Assembly: GCF_900109225.1 (NCBI RefSeq) | Contig: NZ_FNZK01000022.1 | Location: 23,318-87,317 of the forward strand | Direction of reading: 5' to 3' | Length of the DNA stretch: 64,000 nt | DNA from: Propionispira arboris | GTDB lineage: Bacteria; Bacillota; Negativicutes; Selenomonadales; Selenomonadaceae | Notes under the pieces: generated by a model | What the model saw: the letters and a program-made list of their open reading frames with translations, nothing else | The model's database searches: none | Told to the model about the DNA's origin: nothing | Shown here: piece by piece, positions 52,160 through 61,660 of the stretch | Layout: each line of letters opens with the position of its first letter | Position numbering within the stretch: the stretch's first letter is position 1 | Translations under genes and position numbers: made by a program

Positions 52160-53827
52160 TTAAAAAAGTCCAGTTATTTTCCCATCATTTGTAATATCCA
52201 TTTTTTCGGCAGCTGGATGTTTGGGTAATCCAGGCATCGTCAGTATATTCCCTGTTAATGCTACGATAAATCCGGCACCAGCAGAAATTTTAATTTCCCG
52301 GACTGTAATTGTAAATCCGGATGGTCGGCCTAGTTTTGTTGCATCATCGCTCAAGGAATATTGCGTTTTCGCCATACAAATCGGCATTTTATCAAGGCCG
52401 AGATCCACAAGTTCTTTGATGCTCTTGCGAGCTGGCGCCGTAAATTCGACACCATCTGCACCGTAAATTTCCCGGGCAATAGCATTGATTTTATTTTCAA
52501 TGGTTGCTTCTGTTTCATAGATAAATTTAAAAGCCTTTGGTTTATCGACTGCTGCTAATACTTTCTCAGCAAGTGCAATCCCACCAGCACCACCTTTTGC
52601 CCAAACTTCAGAAAGAGCTACTTGTGCGCCCATAGCCCTGCACTGTTCTTCTACAAAAATAAGTTCTGCTTCAGTATCTGTAGGGAATGCATTGATGGCA
52701 ACTACCACCGGCAAGCCAAATTTATGTATATTTTCAATGTGTTTTGTAAGATTACTAAGACCAGCATTAAGGGCTTGCATGTCTACCTGCGTCAATTGAT
52801 CTTTAGACATTCCACCATGCATTTTAAGAGCGCGAACCGTAGCAACAATTACAACAGCATCCGGGCTGATTCCTGCAAAACGGCATTTGATATCAAGAAA
52901 TTTTTCTGCTCCCAAATCAGCACCAAATCCAGCTTCTGTAACAACGACATCAGCAAGTTTTAATGCAAATTTCGTCGCCATAACACTATTGCAGCCATGC
53001 GCAATATTGGCGAATGGACCGCCATGGATAAACGCTGGTGTACCTTCTAGTGTTTGCACCAAATTAGGTTTGATTGCATCTTTAAATAACAGGGTCAGTG
53101 CTCCCGTTACATTGAGCTGTGCTGCACGTATTGGTTCTCCATTTCGAGTGTAAGCAACGATGATTTTCCCCAAACGATCTTTCATATCATCAAGATCTTG
53201 GGCGAGACAAAGAATTGCCATCATTTCAGAGGCCACCGTTATATCAAAACCTGTTTCTCGTGGTACCCCATGAGGTTTTCCGCCCATACCGCAAACAATA
53301 TTGCGCAAAGCACGATCATTAAGATCAACCACACGGCGCCAGGTAATGCGACGAACATCAAGATCTAATTCGTTTCCTTGCTGTAGGTGATTATCAATCA
53401 CAGCTGCTAATAAATTATGCGCTGTCGTAATTGCATGAAAATCGCCCGTAAAGTGTAGGTTGATATCCTCCATTGGCACAACTTGTGCATAACCACCGCC
53501 TGCTGCACCGCCTTTTAAACCAAAACAAGGTCCTAAAGATGGTTCACGCAGCGCAATCGCTGTTTTTTTGCCTAATTTATGTAAAGCATCGCCCAAACCT
53601 ACACTCGTAGTTGTTTTACCTTCACCGGCCGGTGTAGGATTAATGGCTGTAACAAGAATCAATTTCCCATCCGGACGATTTTTGATAGAATCCCAGGCTG
53701 CCAGTGCTATCTTCGCCTTATATTTACCATATAATTCAAGCTCATCCTCTGAAATACCTAGCTTTTCTGCAATCGCTGTAATTGGCTGAAGTAGCGCTGC
53801 TTGTGCAATTTCTACATCACTTTTCAT
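52160..53827 (-). CDS. fhs: Formate--tetrahydrofolate ligase
   Basis: A 555-residue enzyme joining formate and tetrahydrofolate with ATP to give 10-formyl-THF. P-loop [20 protein letters not shown] near residue 65-85; [20 protein letters not shown], the fhs signature; [17 protein letters not shown] further on. Start 53827 has GGGAGG 8 bases upstream. Length is the family's usual. With FolD and the MTHFR-like protein it makes the methyl branch of the C1 pathway, either for biosynthesis or for acetogenesis; CODH/ACS is not in view. Confidence 0.96.
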   Translation of the reverse strand: MKSDVEIAQAALLQPITAIAEKLGISEDELELYGKYKAKIALAAWDSIKNRPDGKLILVTAINPTPAGEGKTTTSVGLGDALHKLGKKTAIALREPSLGPCFGLKGGAAGGGYAQVVPMEDINLHFTGDFHAITTAHNLLAAVIDNHLQQGNELDLDVRRITWRRVVDLNDRALRNIVCGMGGKPHGVPRETGFDITVASEMMAILCLAQDLDDMKDRLGKIIVAYTRNGEPIRAAQLNVTGALTLLFKDAIKPNLVQTLEGTPAFIHGGPFANIAHGCNSVMATKFALKLADVVVTEAGFGADLGAEKFLDIKCRFAGISPDAVVIVATVRALKMHGGMSKDQLTQVDMQALNAGLSNLTKHIENIHKFGLPVVVAINAFPTDTEAELIFVEEQCRAMGAQVALSEVWAKGGAGGIALAEKVLAAVDKPKAFKFIYETEATIENKINAIAREIYGADGVEFTAPARKSIKELVDLGLDKMPICMAKTQYSLSDDATKLGRPSGFTITVREIKISAGAGFIVALTGNILTMPGLPKHPAAEKMDITNDGKITGLF

Positions 53828-53914
53828 CAATCTGCCTCCCTGACAATAAAAAATTTTTCAAGCTCTTTAGTATTACTTTAAATTATCGTAATATAATTAT
53901 TGTTTATTTTAAAT

Positions 53915-54784
53915 TTATATTGTTTTACTCAACTGCAAGCGCGCTGCTTTCACGGTATTATGCATAAGTATAGCAATCGTCAAAAGTCCAACCCCGCCGG
54001 GCACCGGAGTAATCGCACCAGCAACAGATTTTACTGCCTCAAAATCAACATCACCAACAAGCTTTTTCGGAGCAATACGATTGATTCCAACATCAATTAC
54101 AACGGCTCCAGGTTTAACCATATCAGCGGTAACAAAATGTGGTCTTCCCACAGCAGCCACTAAGATATCAGCTTGTTTCGTAATCGCTGCCAAATTTTTC
54201 GTTCGTGAATGACAAACCGTCACCGTTGCATCCCGTGCAAGTAATAAATGAAACATTGGCTTGCCCACAATATTACTGCGACCAATAATAACTGCATTTT
54301 TACCAGCAATTTCAATTCCAGCTAATTCCAACATTTTGATGCATCCCATAGGCGTACATGGCACAAGATGTTCCTGACCGGTCGCCAGTTTCCCCACGTT
54401 GATCGGGTGGAACCCATCCACATCTTTATCCGGATCGATAAAATCCAAAATTTCCGCCTCATCGGTATGAATATGTGGTGGCAATGGCAACTGAACCAAA
54501 ATTCCATGAATTTTACAGTTGTGATTAAGTTCATCAATTTGAGCTAATAACATTGCTTTTGTTGAATCGATCGGCATTTCAATGACTTCGGAATAAATAC
54601 CCAATTCCTCGCACGAACGATGCTTATTAGCAACATAGACCTTTGATGCCGGATTTTCACCAACGATAATAACAGCAAGCCCTGGTGTAACTTTAAATTC
54701 TTGTTGCAGCGATTCAACCTGTTTTTTAGCTTCCGCTTTTATTGCAGCAGCAAATATTTTTCCTTCTAATAATTTTGCAGTCAT
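53915..54784 (-). CDS. folD: Methylenetetrahydrofolate dehydrogenase/cyclohydrolase
   Basis: A 289-residue bifunctional enzyme converting methylene-THF to methenyl-THF (NADP-dependent) and then to 10-formyl-THF. Visible: the Y-x3-K catalytic pair in KVYVANKHRSCEELG, HGILVQLPLPPH, DKDVDGFHPINVGKL, and the NADP site VIIGRSNIVGKPMFHLLL. Ends with PVPGGVGLLTIAILMHN. It lies 87 bases upstream of fhs... in transcription order it comes before fhs and after ubiA. Confidence 0.96.
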   Translation of the reverse strand: MTAKLLEGKIFAAAIKAEAKKQVESLQQEFKVTPGLAVIIVGENPASKVYVANKHRSCEELGIYSEVIEMPIDSTKAMLLAQIDELNHNCKIHGILVQLPLPPHIHTDEAEILDFIDPDKDVDGFHPINVGKLATGQEHLVPCTPMGCIKMLELAGIEIAGKNAVIIGRSNIVGKPMFHLLLARDATVTVCHSRTKNLAAITKQADILVAAVGRPHFVTADMVKPGAVVIDVGINRIAPKKLVGDVDFEAVKSVAGAITPVPGGVGLLTIAILMHNTVKAARLQLSKTI

Positions 54785-54814
54785 ATTTTACCCCCAACAC
54801 GATCAATCAAATAG

Positions 54815-55663
54815 TCACCATATTATACTAACTAATGTAAATAAAAAAATTGAAATTGCTACGATACCATTTCGCATAAAATAAACTTGCGTCACCTGAC
54901 TCAAATCATCAACGCCTACAATCGAATGCTGATAACATAAAGTCAGTAATGCAATGAAAACACCACCATAATAAATCGGTGCTAAATGCATAAGAATTCC
55001 GACCATAGTAAAACATAGTATGCTCAAAAAATGCATGCCTTTAGCTATACGCAAGGCACCAGCAAGACCAAACTGCGTTGCCATCGAATGCAGTCCATGG
55101 TCTTCATCAAATTTTTTATCTTGACAGCCATAAATGACGTCAAATCCGGCAATCCAAAGTCCCACCGCTAAACTCAATAAAACAATTGGTAAATCAAGCG
55201 AACCGCGAATTGCTATCCAGCCGCCCGCCGGTGCCATCGCCAGAGCAATACCTAAAACAAGATGACAGCAGCAAGTAAATCGTTTCGTATACGGATAAAT
55301 AACAAAGGGAAAAATTGCCAGAGGTGCAAGTTTCACACAAATCGGATGAAGCTGTAATGTCGCCGTAATAAAAACACCCAAGCTGACCACGATCAGTAAA
55401 ATACTTTCCCATGGCTTCACTTCACCAGTCACCATCGGGCGTTTCGTAAAGCGAGGATGCAGTTTATCATACTTTAAATCTATAATATTATCGAGTGCCA
55501 GAGCGGCACTCCGCGCACCTACCATTGCCACTGTAATCCAAAGGAATGTGGACAGGTCTGGTACGCCATCGGCAGCTAAAAAAGCTCCCATATAAGCAAA
55601 CGGCAAAGCAAACACAGAATGATGCAATGCTATATTATTTACATGTGCTGATAATTTACTCAA
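54815..55663 (-). CDS. ubiA: UbiA-family prenyltransferase
   Basis: A 282-residue membrane protein with eight or so TM helices. It attaches a polyprenyl chain to an aromatic ring. Mg-diphosphate motifs are ARSAALALDNIIDLKYDKLH (first Asp-rich N/DxxxD) and AGFDVIYGCQDKKFDEDHGL (second). A TTG start at 55663 lies 8 bases after GGAAGGA, inside the last codons of the ubiD-like gene, so the two are coupled. With UbiD and without men genes nearby, it fits the futalosine menaquinone route (MqnP-like); this is inference. Confidence 0.88.
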   Translation of the reverse strand: MSKLSAHVNNIALHHSVFALPFAYMGAFLAADGVPDLSTFLWITVAMVGARSAALALDNIIDLKYDKLHPRFTKRPMVTGEVKPWESILLIVVSLGVFITATLQLHPICVKLAPLAIFPFVIYPYTKRFTCCCHLVLGIALAMAPAGGWIAIRGSLDLPIVLLSLAVGLWIAGFDVIYGCQDKKFDEDHGLHSMATQFGLAGALRIAKGMHFLSILCFTMVGILMHLAPIYYGGVFIALLTLCYQHSIVGVDDLSQVTQVYFMRNGIVAISIFLFTLVSIIW

Positions 55664-57116
55664 AACCAAGATCCTTCCATTTCTGATCTACTGCGGCCTT
55701 GATATCATCACTCATCACGATTTCATCTGGCCATTCACGTGTATGACCCTCTTCCGGCCAGGACTTCGTCGCATCAATTCCGACTTTTGTTCCCCATTTT
55801 GGCATCGGTGAAGAATGGTCAAGTACATCAAGCGGTCCATCAACCATCACGATATCTTGTTTTGCATCAATATTATTGAAGACGCGCCACCAAACTTCCT
55901 GTTCATCCTGTACATTAACATGAGAATCTACAATGATAATCATCTTCGTAAACATCATCTGCCCCATACCCCAGACCGCATGCATTACTTTTTTAGCCTG
56001 CTGCGGATATGTTTTTTTGATTGAAATCATTGCACAATTATGAAATACGCCCGCCAGCGGTAAATTAATATCGACAATTTCCGGCATCATCACTTGGAGA
56101 AGTGGTAAAAAAATGCGTTCCGTTGCTTTAGCTATATAGCAATCTTCCATCGGAGGTTTCCCCACAATAGTTGCTGGATAAATTGGGTTTTTACGGTGCG
56201 TAATACAGGTAATATGAAAAACCGGATACTCATCCGCCAGCGAATAATAACCCGTATGGTCGCCAAACGGACCCTCACGGCGCAATTCATCCATTTTCAC
56301 GTATCCTTCCAGCACGATTTCACTATGTGCTGGCACTTCAACATCGACGGTTTCACATTTGATCATTTCTACTGATTTTTTACGCAGCATACCAGCAAAA
56401 ACCATCTCATCGATATCCCGCGGCAATGGTGCCGTCGCAGCATACGTCAAAACAGGATCTGTACCAATGGCTACAGCAACTTCAATCCGGTCTTTCCCCA
56501 TTTCTTTATAGGCGCGAAAATTTTCAGCACCATTTTTATGAATATGCCAATGCATACCCGTTGTTTTCTCATCAAATTTCTGCAAACGATACATACCAAC
56601 ATTGCGTTTGCCCGTTTTAGGATTTTTCGTAAAAACAAGCGGCAGTGTAATAAAGGCGCCACCATCTTGCGGCCAACACTTCAGAATTGGAAATTTATCC
56701 AAAGATGGCTGATCTTTGATAATAACATCTTTGCACGGTCCATTTTTTACATATTTAGGAAAATTAATTGCCCGTTTCGCAGTTGGAATAATCGAAATTA
56801 AATCGAGTTTATGCTCCAAAGAAACATACGGAAGTTTTAAAATTTCTCTAAGTTCATCCGCAATATCATCTATTTTTTCCACACCAAAAGCAATAGCCAT
56901 TCGTTCCATGCTGCCAAATGCATTCATTAAAACAGGAACATCATATCCTTTAACATTTTCAAAAAGCAACGCAACATTTTTAGCGCCCTTCATCTTAGAG
57001 ACCCGATCTGTGATTTCGGTAATTTCTAATTCACAATCGACTGGTGTCGTAATCCGTTTTAAAAGCCCTCGCTTATCGAGTGCATCGATAAATTCCCTTA
57101 AATCTTTAAAAGCCAA
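55656..57116 (-). CDS. ubiD: UbiD-family (menaquinone biosynthesis) decarboxylase
   Basis: A 486-residue prenyl-FMN-dependent decarboxylase of the UbiD family. Features: LDKRGLLKRITTPVD, NVGMYRLQKFDEKTTGMHWH (prFMN and metal site), LDELRREGPFGDHTGYYSL as DELRREGPFGDHTGYY (catalytic E-R-E set). It removes a carboxylate from the prenylated aromatic intermediate made by the UbiA partner. The gene overlaps ubiA by eight bases and follows tatC by 19 bases. Confidence 0.9.
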   Translation of the reverse strand: MAFKDLREFIDALDKRGLLKRITTPVDCELEITEITDRVSKMKGAKNVALLFENVKGYDVPVLMNAFGSMERMAIAFGVEKIDDIADELREILKLPYVSLEHKLDLISIIPTAKRAINFPKYVKNGPCKDVIIKDQPSLDKFPILKCWPQDGGAFITLPLVFTKNPKTGKRNVGMYRLQKFDEKTTGMHWHIHKNGAENFRAYKEMGKDRIEVAVAIGTDPVLTYAATAPLPRDIDEMVFAGMLRKKSVEMIKCETVDVEVPAHSEIVLEGYVKMDELRREGPFGDHTGYYSLADEYPVFHITCITHRKNPIYPATIVGKPPMEDCYIAKATERIFLPLLQVMMPEIVDINLPLAGVFHNCAMISIKKTYPQQAKKVMHAVWGMGQMMFTKMIIIVDSHVNVQDEQEVWWRVFNNIDAKQDIVMVDGPLDVLDHSSPMPKWGTKVGIDATKSWPEEGHTREWPDEIVMSDDIKAAVDQKWKDLGFE

Positions 57117-57135
57117 AATTATATACTCCCCTCAA

Positions 57136-57897
57136 CTATTTTCGCAAAACAAAGCGAACAATAAATACACTGATTTCATATAGTAAAATCATCGGAACTG
57201 CTATCATTGACTGCGAAAATACATCTGGTGTCGGTGAAATAACAGCTCCGATAACAAATGTTAAAAAAATAACAATTTTACGCTTTTTGCGCAAAAAAGC
57301 CGATGTAACAAACCCCATTTTAGCCAGAATCACAATAATGAGCGGCAATTCAAAAATAAATCCAAACGGCAGCACAAAGGCAATCACAAAATCGAGGTAT
57401 TTACCAATAGATAACAATGGCTGCAAATCTGCATTGCCAAATCCCAAGAAAAATTTAATTCCCGCCGGCAGCACAAAAAAGAAAGCAAAAGCCAGCCCAA
57501 TAAAAAATAACCCGGCAGAAATTGGTACAACCAGCCCAATTAAAAATCTTTCTTTTCCCGTCAACGCAGGCAGAAAAAATCGCCATACATGATATAAAAT
57601 CACGGGCATTGCCAATAAAAATCCCGCAAAGAAGGATACTTTCATATAGGTAAAGAAAGCTTCCGCCGGCTGCATATAATATAATTTACCAGCAGGAATC
57701 GTTAAATAATGCATGATATCTTCAATAAAGAAATAGCAAATCCCGCTGCCAATAGCAATTGCAATTATTGAATAAATCAGCCTGCTTCTAAGTTCATCAA
57801 GATGGCGCAGCAATGTCATATTCCCTTTCGCTGCCTCTTCAATTTCTGCAGGTGTTTTTTCACCTACATATTCTTCGTAGCTCCGTTCATCTGCCAT
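57136..57897 (-). CDS. tatC: Sec-independent protein translocase TatC
   Basis: A 253-residue protein with six TM helices. The conserved cytoplasmic start TLLRHLDELRSRLIYS and the SFFAGFLLAMPVILYHVWRF loop are present. It receives twin-arginine signal peptides, with the MfrA protein of this window as an obvious client. It follows tatA by 11 bases. Confidence 0.95.
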   Translation of the reverse strand: MADERSYEEYVGEKTPAEIEEAAKGNMTLLRHLDELRSRLIYSIIAIAIGSGICYFFIEDIMHYLTIPAGKLYYMQPAEAFFTYMKVSFFAGFLLAMPVILYHVWRFFLPALTGKERFLIGLVVPISAGLFFIGLAFAFFFVLPAGIKFFLGFGNADLQPLLSIGKYLDFVIAFVLPFGFIFELPLIIVILAKMGFVTSAFLRKKRKIVIFLTFVIGAVISPTPDVFSQSMIAVPMILLYEISVFIVRFVLRK

Positions 57898-57908
57898 TAA
57901 TCAGACCC

Positions 57909-58124
57909 TCACTTTGCATCTTTTTTTTGAGGTTCTTCATTTTTTTCGACTGCTTTAACAACAGACTCCTCTTTCTTTTCTTCAGGAGGTTCATTCGATG
58001 CATTTTTAAATTCGTTTAAACTTTTTCCCACAGCACGCCCTATTTCCGGTAATTTACCTGGACCAAACACTACCAAACCAATCACCAAAATCAAGCCTAA
58101 TTCCGGTACACCTATTCCAAACAT
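57909..58124 (-). CDS. tatA: Twin-arginine translocase TatA/TatE subunit
   Basis: A 71-residue protein: [20 protein letters not shown] (TM helix), [20 protein letters not shown] (hinge and amphipathic helix), then a Lys/Glu-rich tail. Paralogous to the next tatA. Confidence 0.93.
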   Translation of the reverse strand: MFGIGVPELGLILVIGLVVFGPGKLPEIGRAVGKSLNEFKNASNEPPEEKKEESVVKAVEKNEEPQKKDAK

Positions 58125-58233
58125 AATGTCATTCCTCCAACTTTTATTTCACTTTTATAAACGAATCTATAACTCGTACTGTAATTATACAATTACATGA
58201 AAAAAAATACAACGAAAGCAATACATATTGCTT

Positions 58234-58270
58234 ATAAAAAAATCGTCCTTGCATAAACAAAGACGATTTT
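58234..58270 (-). terminator. Terminator between the two tatA genes
   Basis: AAATCGTC pairs with GACGATTT on the minus strand and is followed by TTTTTAT. So the second tatA is in part a separate unit. Confidence 0.75.
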
Positions 58271-58280
58271 AGAGCAGAAA

Positions 58281-58532
58281 TTATTTTACTTCTGGTTTTT
58301 TATCCGATACAGTTTCAGCTTTCACCGTTGTTTCTTCTGGTTTTGGTTCACTTTTAGTTTCTGCCTTCACAACCGGCGTTGAGATACTTTCGGTCAAACC
58401 CGCGGTTGCTTTTTTAAATTCATTTAAACTTTTTCCAACTGCTCTGCCGACTTCCGGCAATTTACCGGGTCCAAATACGACTAATCCGATAATTAAAATC
58501 AAAATTAATTCTGGTACACCAATTCCAAACAT
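58281..58532 (-). CDS. tatA: Twin-arginine translocase TatA/TatE subunit, second copy
   Basis: An 83-residue paralogue: [40 protein letters not shown], with a longer charged tail ([16 protein letters not shown]). Two TatA and no TatB is the usual minimal layout in Firmicutes. Confidence 0.93.
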   Translation of the reverse strand: MFGIGVPELILILIIGLVVFGPGKLPEVGRAVGKSLNEFKKATAGLTESISTPVVKAETKSEPKPEETTVKAETVSDKKPEVK

Positions 58533-58636
58533 GACTCATTCCTCCATTTAATTTTAATGTACTCTATTTACTGCATGACGTCAACGCCGATTTATATAGA
58601 TACAAAAAAAATTCCTTCACATATATCATACTACAT

Positions 58637-59620
58637 TTAGTATGTACGAATGCGAATTGAATCTGCAGCTAATTGATATGCCTCAAAAACCGCAGTTGGA
58701 ATCGATGATGGCAATACATCATAAGCCTTGGTAATGTATTCATCTACTTTTCCCCGTGCATATTCCACAGCGTCGGTTGCTTGAACAATATCTAAAGCAC
58801 GAGATAGCAAGTCGTTACTCATATCGCGTGTTTTTAATATAGCCTGAAGCTCTTCTGAATTTGGACTCACTTCAAGAGCATGAATAACTGGCAAAGTCAC
58901 AATCCCCTGCAAAATATCATTGCCCGCTGGTTTGCCGATTTCTTCCTGCGTTGCTGTCAAATCAAGTAAATCATCGGTAATTTGAAAAGCCATCCCAATA
59001 GCTTCACCATATTGCCGTAGTGCGTCAATTTCTTTTTCCGGCAGTTTCGCGACAATCGCACCTAGTTCGCAGCTGGCGGCAATAAAATTCGCTGTTTTTT
59101 TTGCAATACGCGCATAATACTCAGATTTGTCTTTTGATGCACGAAAAGTTTCTTTATTTTGAATGATTTCGCCCTCACTCAAATCACAAATAAGCTGTGC
59201 CAAAATCATAGTCACCCGTGAACTGTAATTTTGTTTTGCTATTAAAGAAAAAGCTTTCGCAAATAAATAGTCTCCACTCAAAATGGAAATCTGATTGCCC
59301 CATTTTGAATTTGCTGTTGGCGTACCACGCCGCATATCTGCACTATCAATTACATCATCATGCACAAGTGAAGCCATATGAATCATTTCAATCGCTGCTG
59401 CCAGGGGCATAATATTTTTTTCATCAACCGAATTTCCACATCGTACAGCCAAAAAATAAAGAGCTGGTCGCAAGCGCTTCCCACCCGAATTCACTAAATG
59501 TGTTCCGATTTCCGTGATTAACTCTATCGGTGATTGAACTACGGCAAGCATTTCTTTTTCTAATTTTACCAAATCTTCCTTCACCACATCGAACATCTTG
59601 TTACTGGACAAATTTATCAC
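58637..59620 (-). CDS. Polyprenyl diphosphate synthase
   Basis: A 327-residue trans-isoprenyl diphosphate synthase (heptaprenyl/octaprenyl type). First Asp-rich motif LVHDDVIDSADMRRG, second QITDDLLDLTA; also GGKRLRPALYFL. It makes the isoprenoid tail for the quinone that UbiA attaches. GTG at 59620 or a TTG just after are the possible starts. Confidence 0.92.
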   Translation of the reverse strand: MINLSSNKMFDVVKEDLVKLEKEMLAVVQSPIELITEIGTHLVNSGGKRLRPALYFLAVRCGNSVDEKNIMPLAAAIEMIHMASLVHDDVIDSADMRRGTPTANSKWGNQISILSGDYLFAKAFSLIAKQNYSSRVTMILAQLICDLSEGEIIQNKETFRASKDKSEYYARIAKKTANFIAASCELGAIVAKLPEKEIDALRQYGEAIGMAFQITDDLLDLTATQEEIGKPAGNDILQGIVTLPVIHALEVSPNSEELQAILKTRDMSNDLLSRALDIVQATDAVEYARGKVDEYITKAYDVLPSSIPTAVFEAYQLAADSIRIRTY

Positions 59621-59793
59621 CTACAAGTTAGATATCTTAACTTAATAAGTTTACTACAACACTAAAGATTTGGCAAACTACATTCGTTGAATTTATGAAT
59701 ACAATTCTCTTTTTAGAAACTTATTTTCCTCATCAATAACTCACGATTATTATAAGATATATAAACTTCACTAAATAGTCTTAACAATAATTT

Positions 59794-59831
59794 TTAAAAA
59801 CAGCAGGCCCCAAAATATGACCTGCCGTTTT
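59794..59831 (-). terminator. Terminator of the mfr operon
   Basis: AAACGGCAGGTC pairs with GGCCTGCTGTTT on the minus strand, followed by TTAAAAATT. It lies 15 bases past the stop of the CCG-domain subunit. Confidence 0.75.
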
Positions 59832-59845
59832 AGTGAAATTAAGAT

Positions 59846-60709
59846 TTAAATTGTAACTTTATCAGCGGCTGTGACATGTCTGCCAATGCCCATTTCCTCT
59901 TTACTAAAGCCCAGAGCAAAACCAATCAATTGCTGCAAATGCAAAATTGGAACCTCTACCGAAGACTTCGTGGCTTCACGCCCTTCTGGTGAATACATAT
60001 CAAGCTGCATTTGACATAAAGGACATGGTGTAACGATCATCTGTGCTCCAGCCTGTGCTGCATTATCAGCAATCTTCCCAGTTACAGTTAAAACATCATG
60101 TTCCGCTGTAAAAAAGGCATGGAAGCCACAGCATTTAAGCTTATAATCAAAATCTATTGGTGTTGCCCCCAAAAGTTTTATTAACTTTTCCAGAGACTCA
60201 GGATTTCGTCCATCTTCATAATTCAGCACTTTTTGCGGACGAATCAAATGACAGCCATAAAACCCAGCCACTTTTACATTTGTAAGTTTATTTTTGATTT
60301 TTCCAGCAAAAACTTCAGGATGCGCATCCAAAACCCATAAGAAATGGGTAACTTCTGCTGTTCCCTGATAAGGATACGGGTGTCCAGATTTCTCTAATAT
60401 TTCATTTACTTGTGCCCGCAGGTTCTCATCTTCATCTAATTTTGCCTTAGCTTGTTTTAACTGTAATGTACACGTATTACATACCGTCATAATTGGCAGG
60501 CCCATATGTTCTGCAATGGAAATATTACGGGCATTAATTGCCAGCATTGACAATTCGCTGACACCTTGCGCATGCGATGCACCACAGCAAGTCCATTCTG
60601 GAATTTCTACAAGTTCAATCCCAAGTGCCTCTGACACCTTCATCATCGAAGCATGCGCTTCTGCTGCCGCCCCTTTTAAAACGCAGCCGGGAAAAAATGC
60701 GTACTTCAT
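59846..60709 (-). CDS. mfrE: CCG-domain subunit of quinone-linked fumarate reductase (HdrB/SdhE-like)
   Basis: A 287-residue protein with two CCG domains: IPEWTCCGASHAQG with CNTCTLQ in front of it, and LKCCGFHAFF with CPLCQMQLDMY after it. Such cysteine sets hold noncubane [4Fe-4S] clusters in HdrB and in the SdhE/MfrE membrane-associated subunit. Start 60709 (MKYAFFPGCVLKGA) has AAGGAGGA 7 bases upstream and follows the MfrB stop by one base. It passes electrons from the quinol to MfrB. Confidence 0.88.
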   Translation of the reverse strand: MKYAFFPGCVLKGAAAEAHASMMKVSEALGIELVEIPEWTCCGASHAQGVSELSMLAINARNISIAEHMGLPIMTVCNTCTLQLKQAKAKLDEDENLRAQVNEILEKSGHPYPYQGTAEVTHFLWVLDAHPEVFAGKIKNKLTNVKVAGFYGCHLIRPQKVLNYEDGRNPESLEKLIKLLGATPIDFDYKLKCCGFHAFFTAEHDVLTVTGKIADNAAQAGAQMIVTPCPLCQMQLDMYSPEGREATKSSVEVPILHLQQLIGFALGFSKEEMGIGRHVTAADKVTI

Positions 60710-60710
60710 A

Positions 60711-61658
60711 TTATTTGTCCTCCTTAGCTGCAATATCGATAATCGAACGAATTTTGCTAATATCTTTATTTACAGGTGCTTTTTCAAATAGATCAAGCTT
60801 ACCGGTTTTCATTAAACGATAAGCAATTGGCACACGAAATGCTGCCGAAATAAAACCTTCTGATTGTACAGATAATTTACTTTCATCAAGCAGACCAGTA
60901 TTGTATATGTCATCATAAATGGCTTTCGCATGGTTTGAACCAACGGAAGATGCCATTTCCAGTTTAAACGTCGCCTCTTTTAATTTTTCAATTGCCCCTG
61001 CCGGATCGAGATCTTTCGGACAACTCGCTGTACACTCCTGACAGTTAAAGCATTTCCAAAGACCGGCTTCAATAACATCTTTCAAATGCTGTTTGTGGTC
61101 TTTGTCGCGCGAATCTTCGACTAGTTTTGCTGCTTTAACAAAAATAAATGGGTCTAAAAAATCTTTTTCATTTAATGCACTTTTATTGCACTCTGAAACA
61201 CAAGATCCACAAAGTATACAGCCTGCATACTTTTTATATTTATCAAAATCCTCAATGGACTGTTTACAGCCAGTTTTTACAGTAAATTCCGCTTTAGGAT
61301 GTAACGACGGCTCAATTTTTTTCATTTTTTCATATTTCGGGTCCCAATCAACGATTAAATCGCGAATTACGCGAAAATTGCCCAAAGGTTCAACAATTAA
61401 AACATCTGTTTTATAGCGTTTTACCAATGTATCTAAAAGAACTTCACAGGCGAGTTCAGAATGACCATTTACACGCACTGCACAAGCACCACAAATACTT
61501 GACCGACAAGAAGATGTGAAAGATAATGACGGGTCCTGCTTTGCTTTAATTTCATGCAATGCTGATAAAATCGTCAAACCTTTCGTTATTTCAATTTTAT
61601 ATTCTTGAATCCATTTTTTTTCATCAACATAGCGATGAATCTGCAAGGTAACTATCAT
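60711..61658 (-). CDS. mfrB: Fumarate reductase/succinate dehydrogenase iron-sulfur subunit
   Basis: A 315-residue protein. [2Fe-2S] site SCRSSICGACAVRVNG, then [4Fe-4S] CILCGSCVSECNKSA and CFNCQECTASCPKDLDPAG. The C-terminus is longer than in FrdB of E. coli (~244). It links the flavoprotein to the CCG subunit. Two bases separate it from the flavoprotein gene. Confidence 0.93.
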   Translation of the reverse strand: MIVTLQIHRYVDEKKWIQEYKIEITKGLTILSALHEIKAKQDPSLSFTSSCRSSICGACAVRVNGHSELACEVLLDTLVKRYKTDVLIVEPLGNFRVIRDLIVDWDPKYEKMKKIEPSLHPKAEFTVKTGCKQSIEDFDKYKKYAGCILCGSCVSECNKSALNEKDFLDPFIFVKAAKLVEDSRDKDHKQHLKDVIEAGLWKCFNCQECTASCPKDLDPAGAIEKLKEATFKLEMASSVGSNHAKAIYDDIYNTGLLDESKLSVQSEGFISAAFRVPIAYRLMKTGKLDLFEKAPVNKDISKIRSIIDIAAKEDK

Positions 61659-61660
61659 AA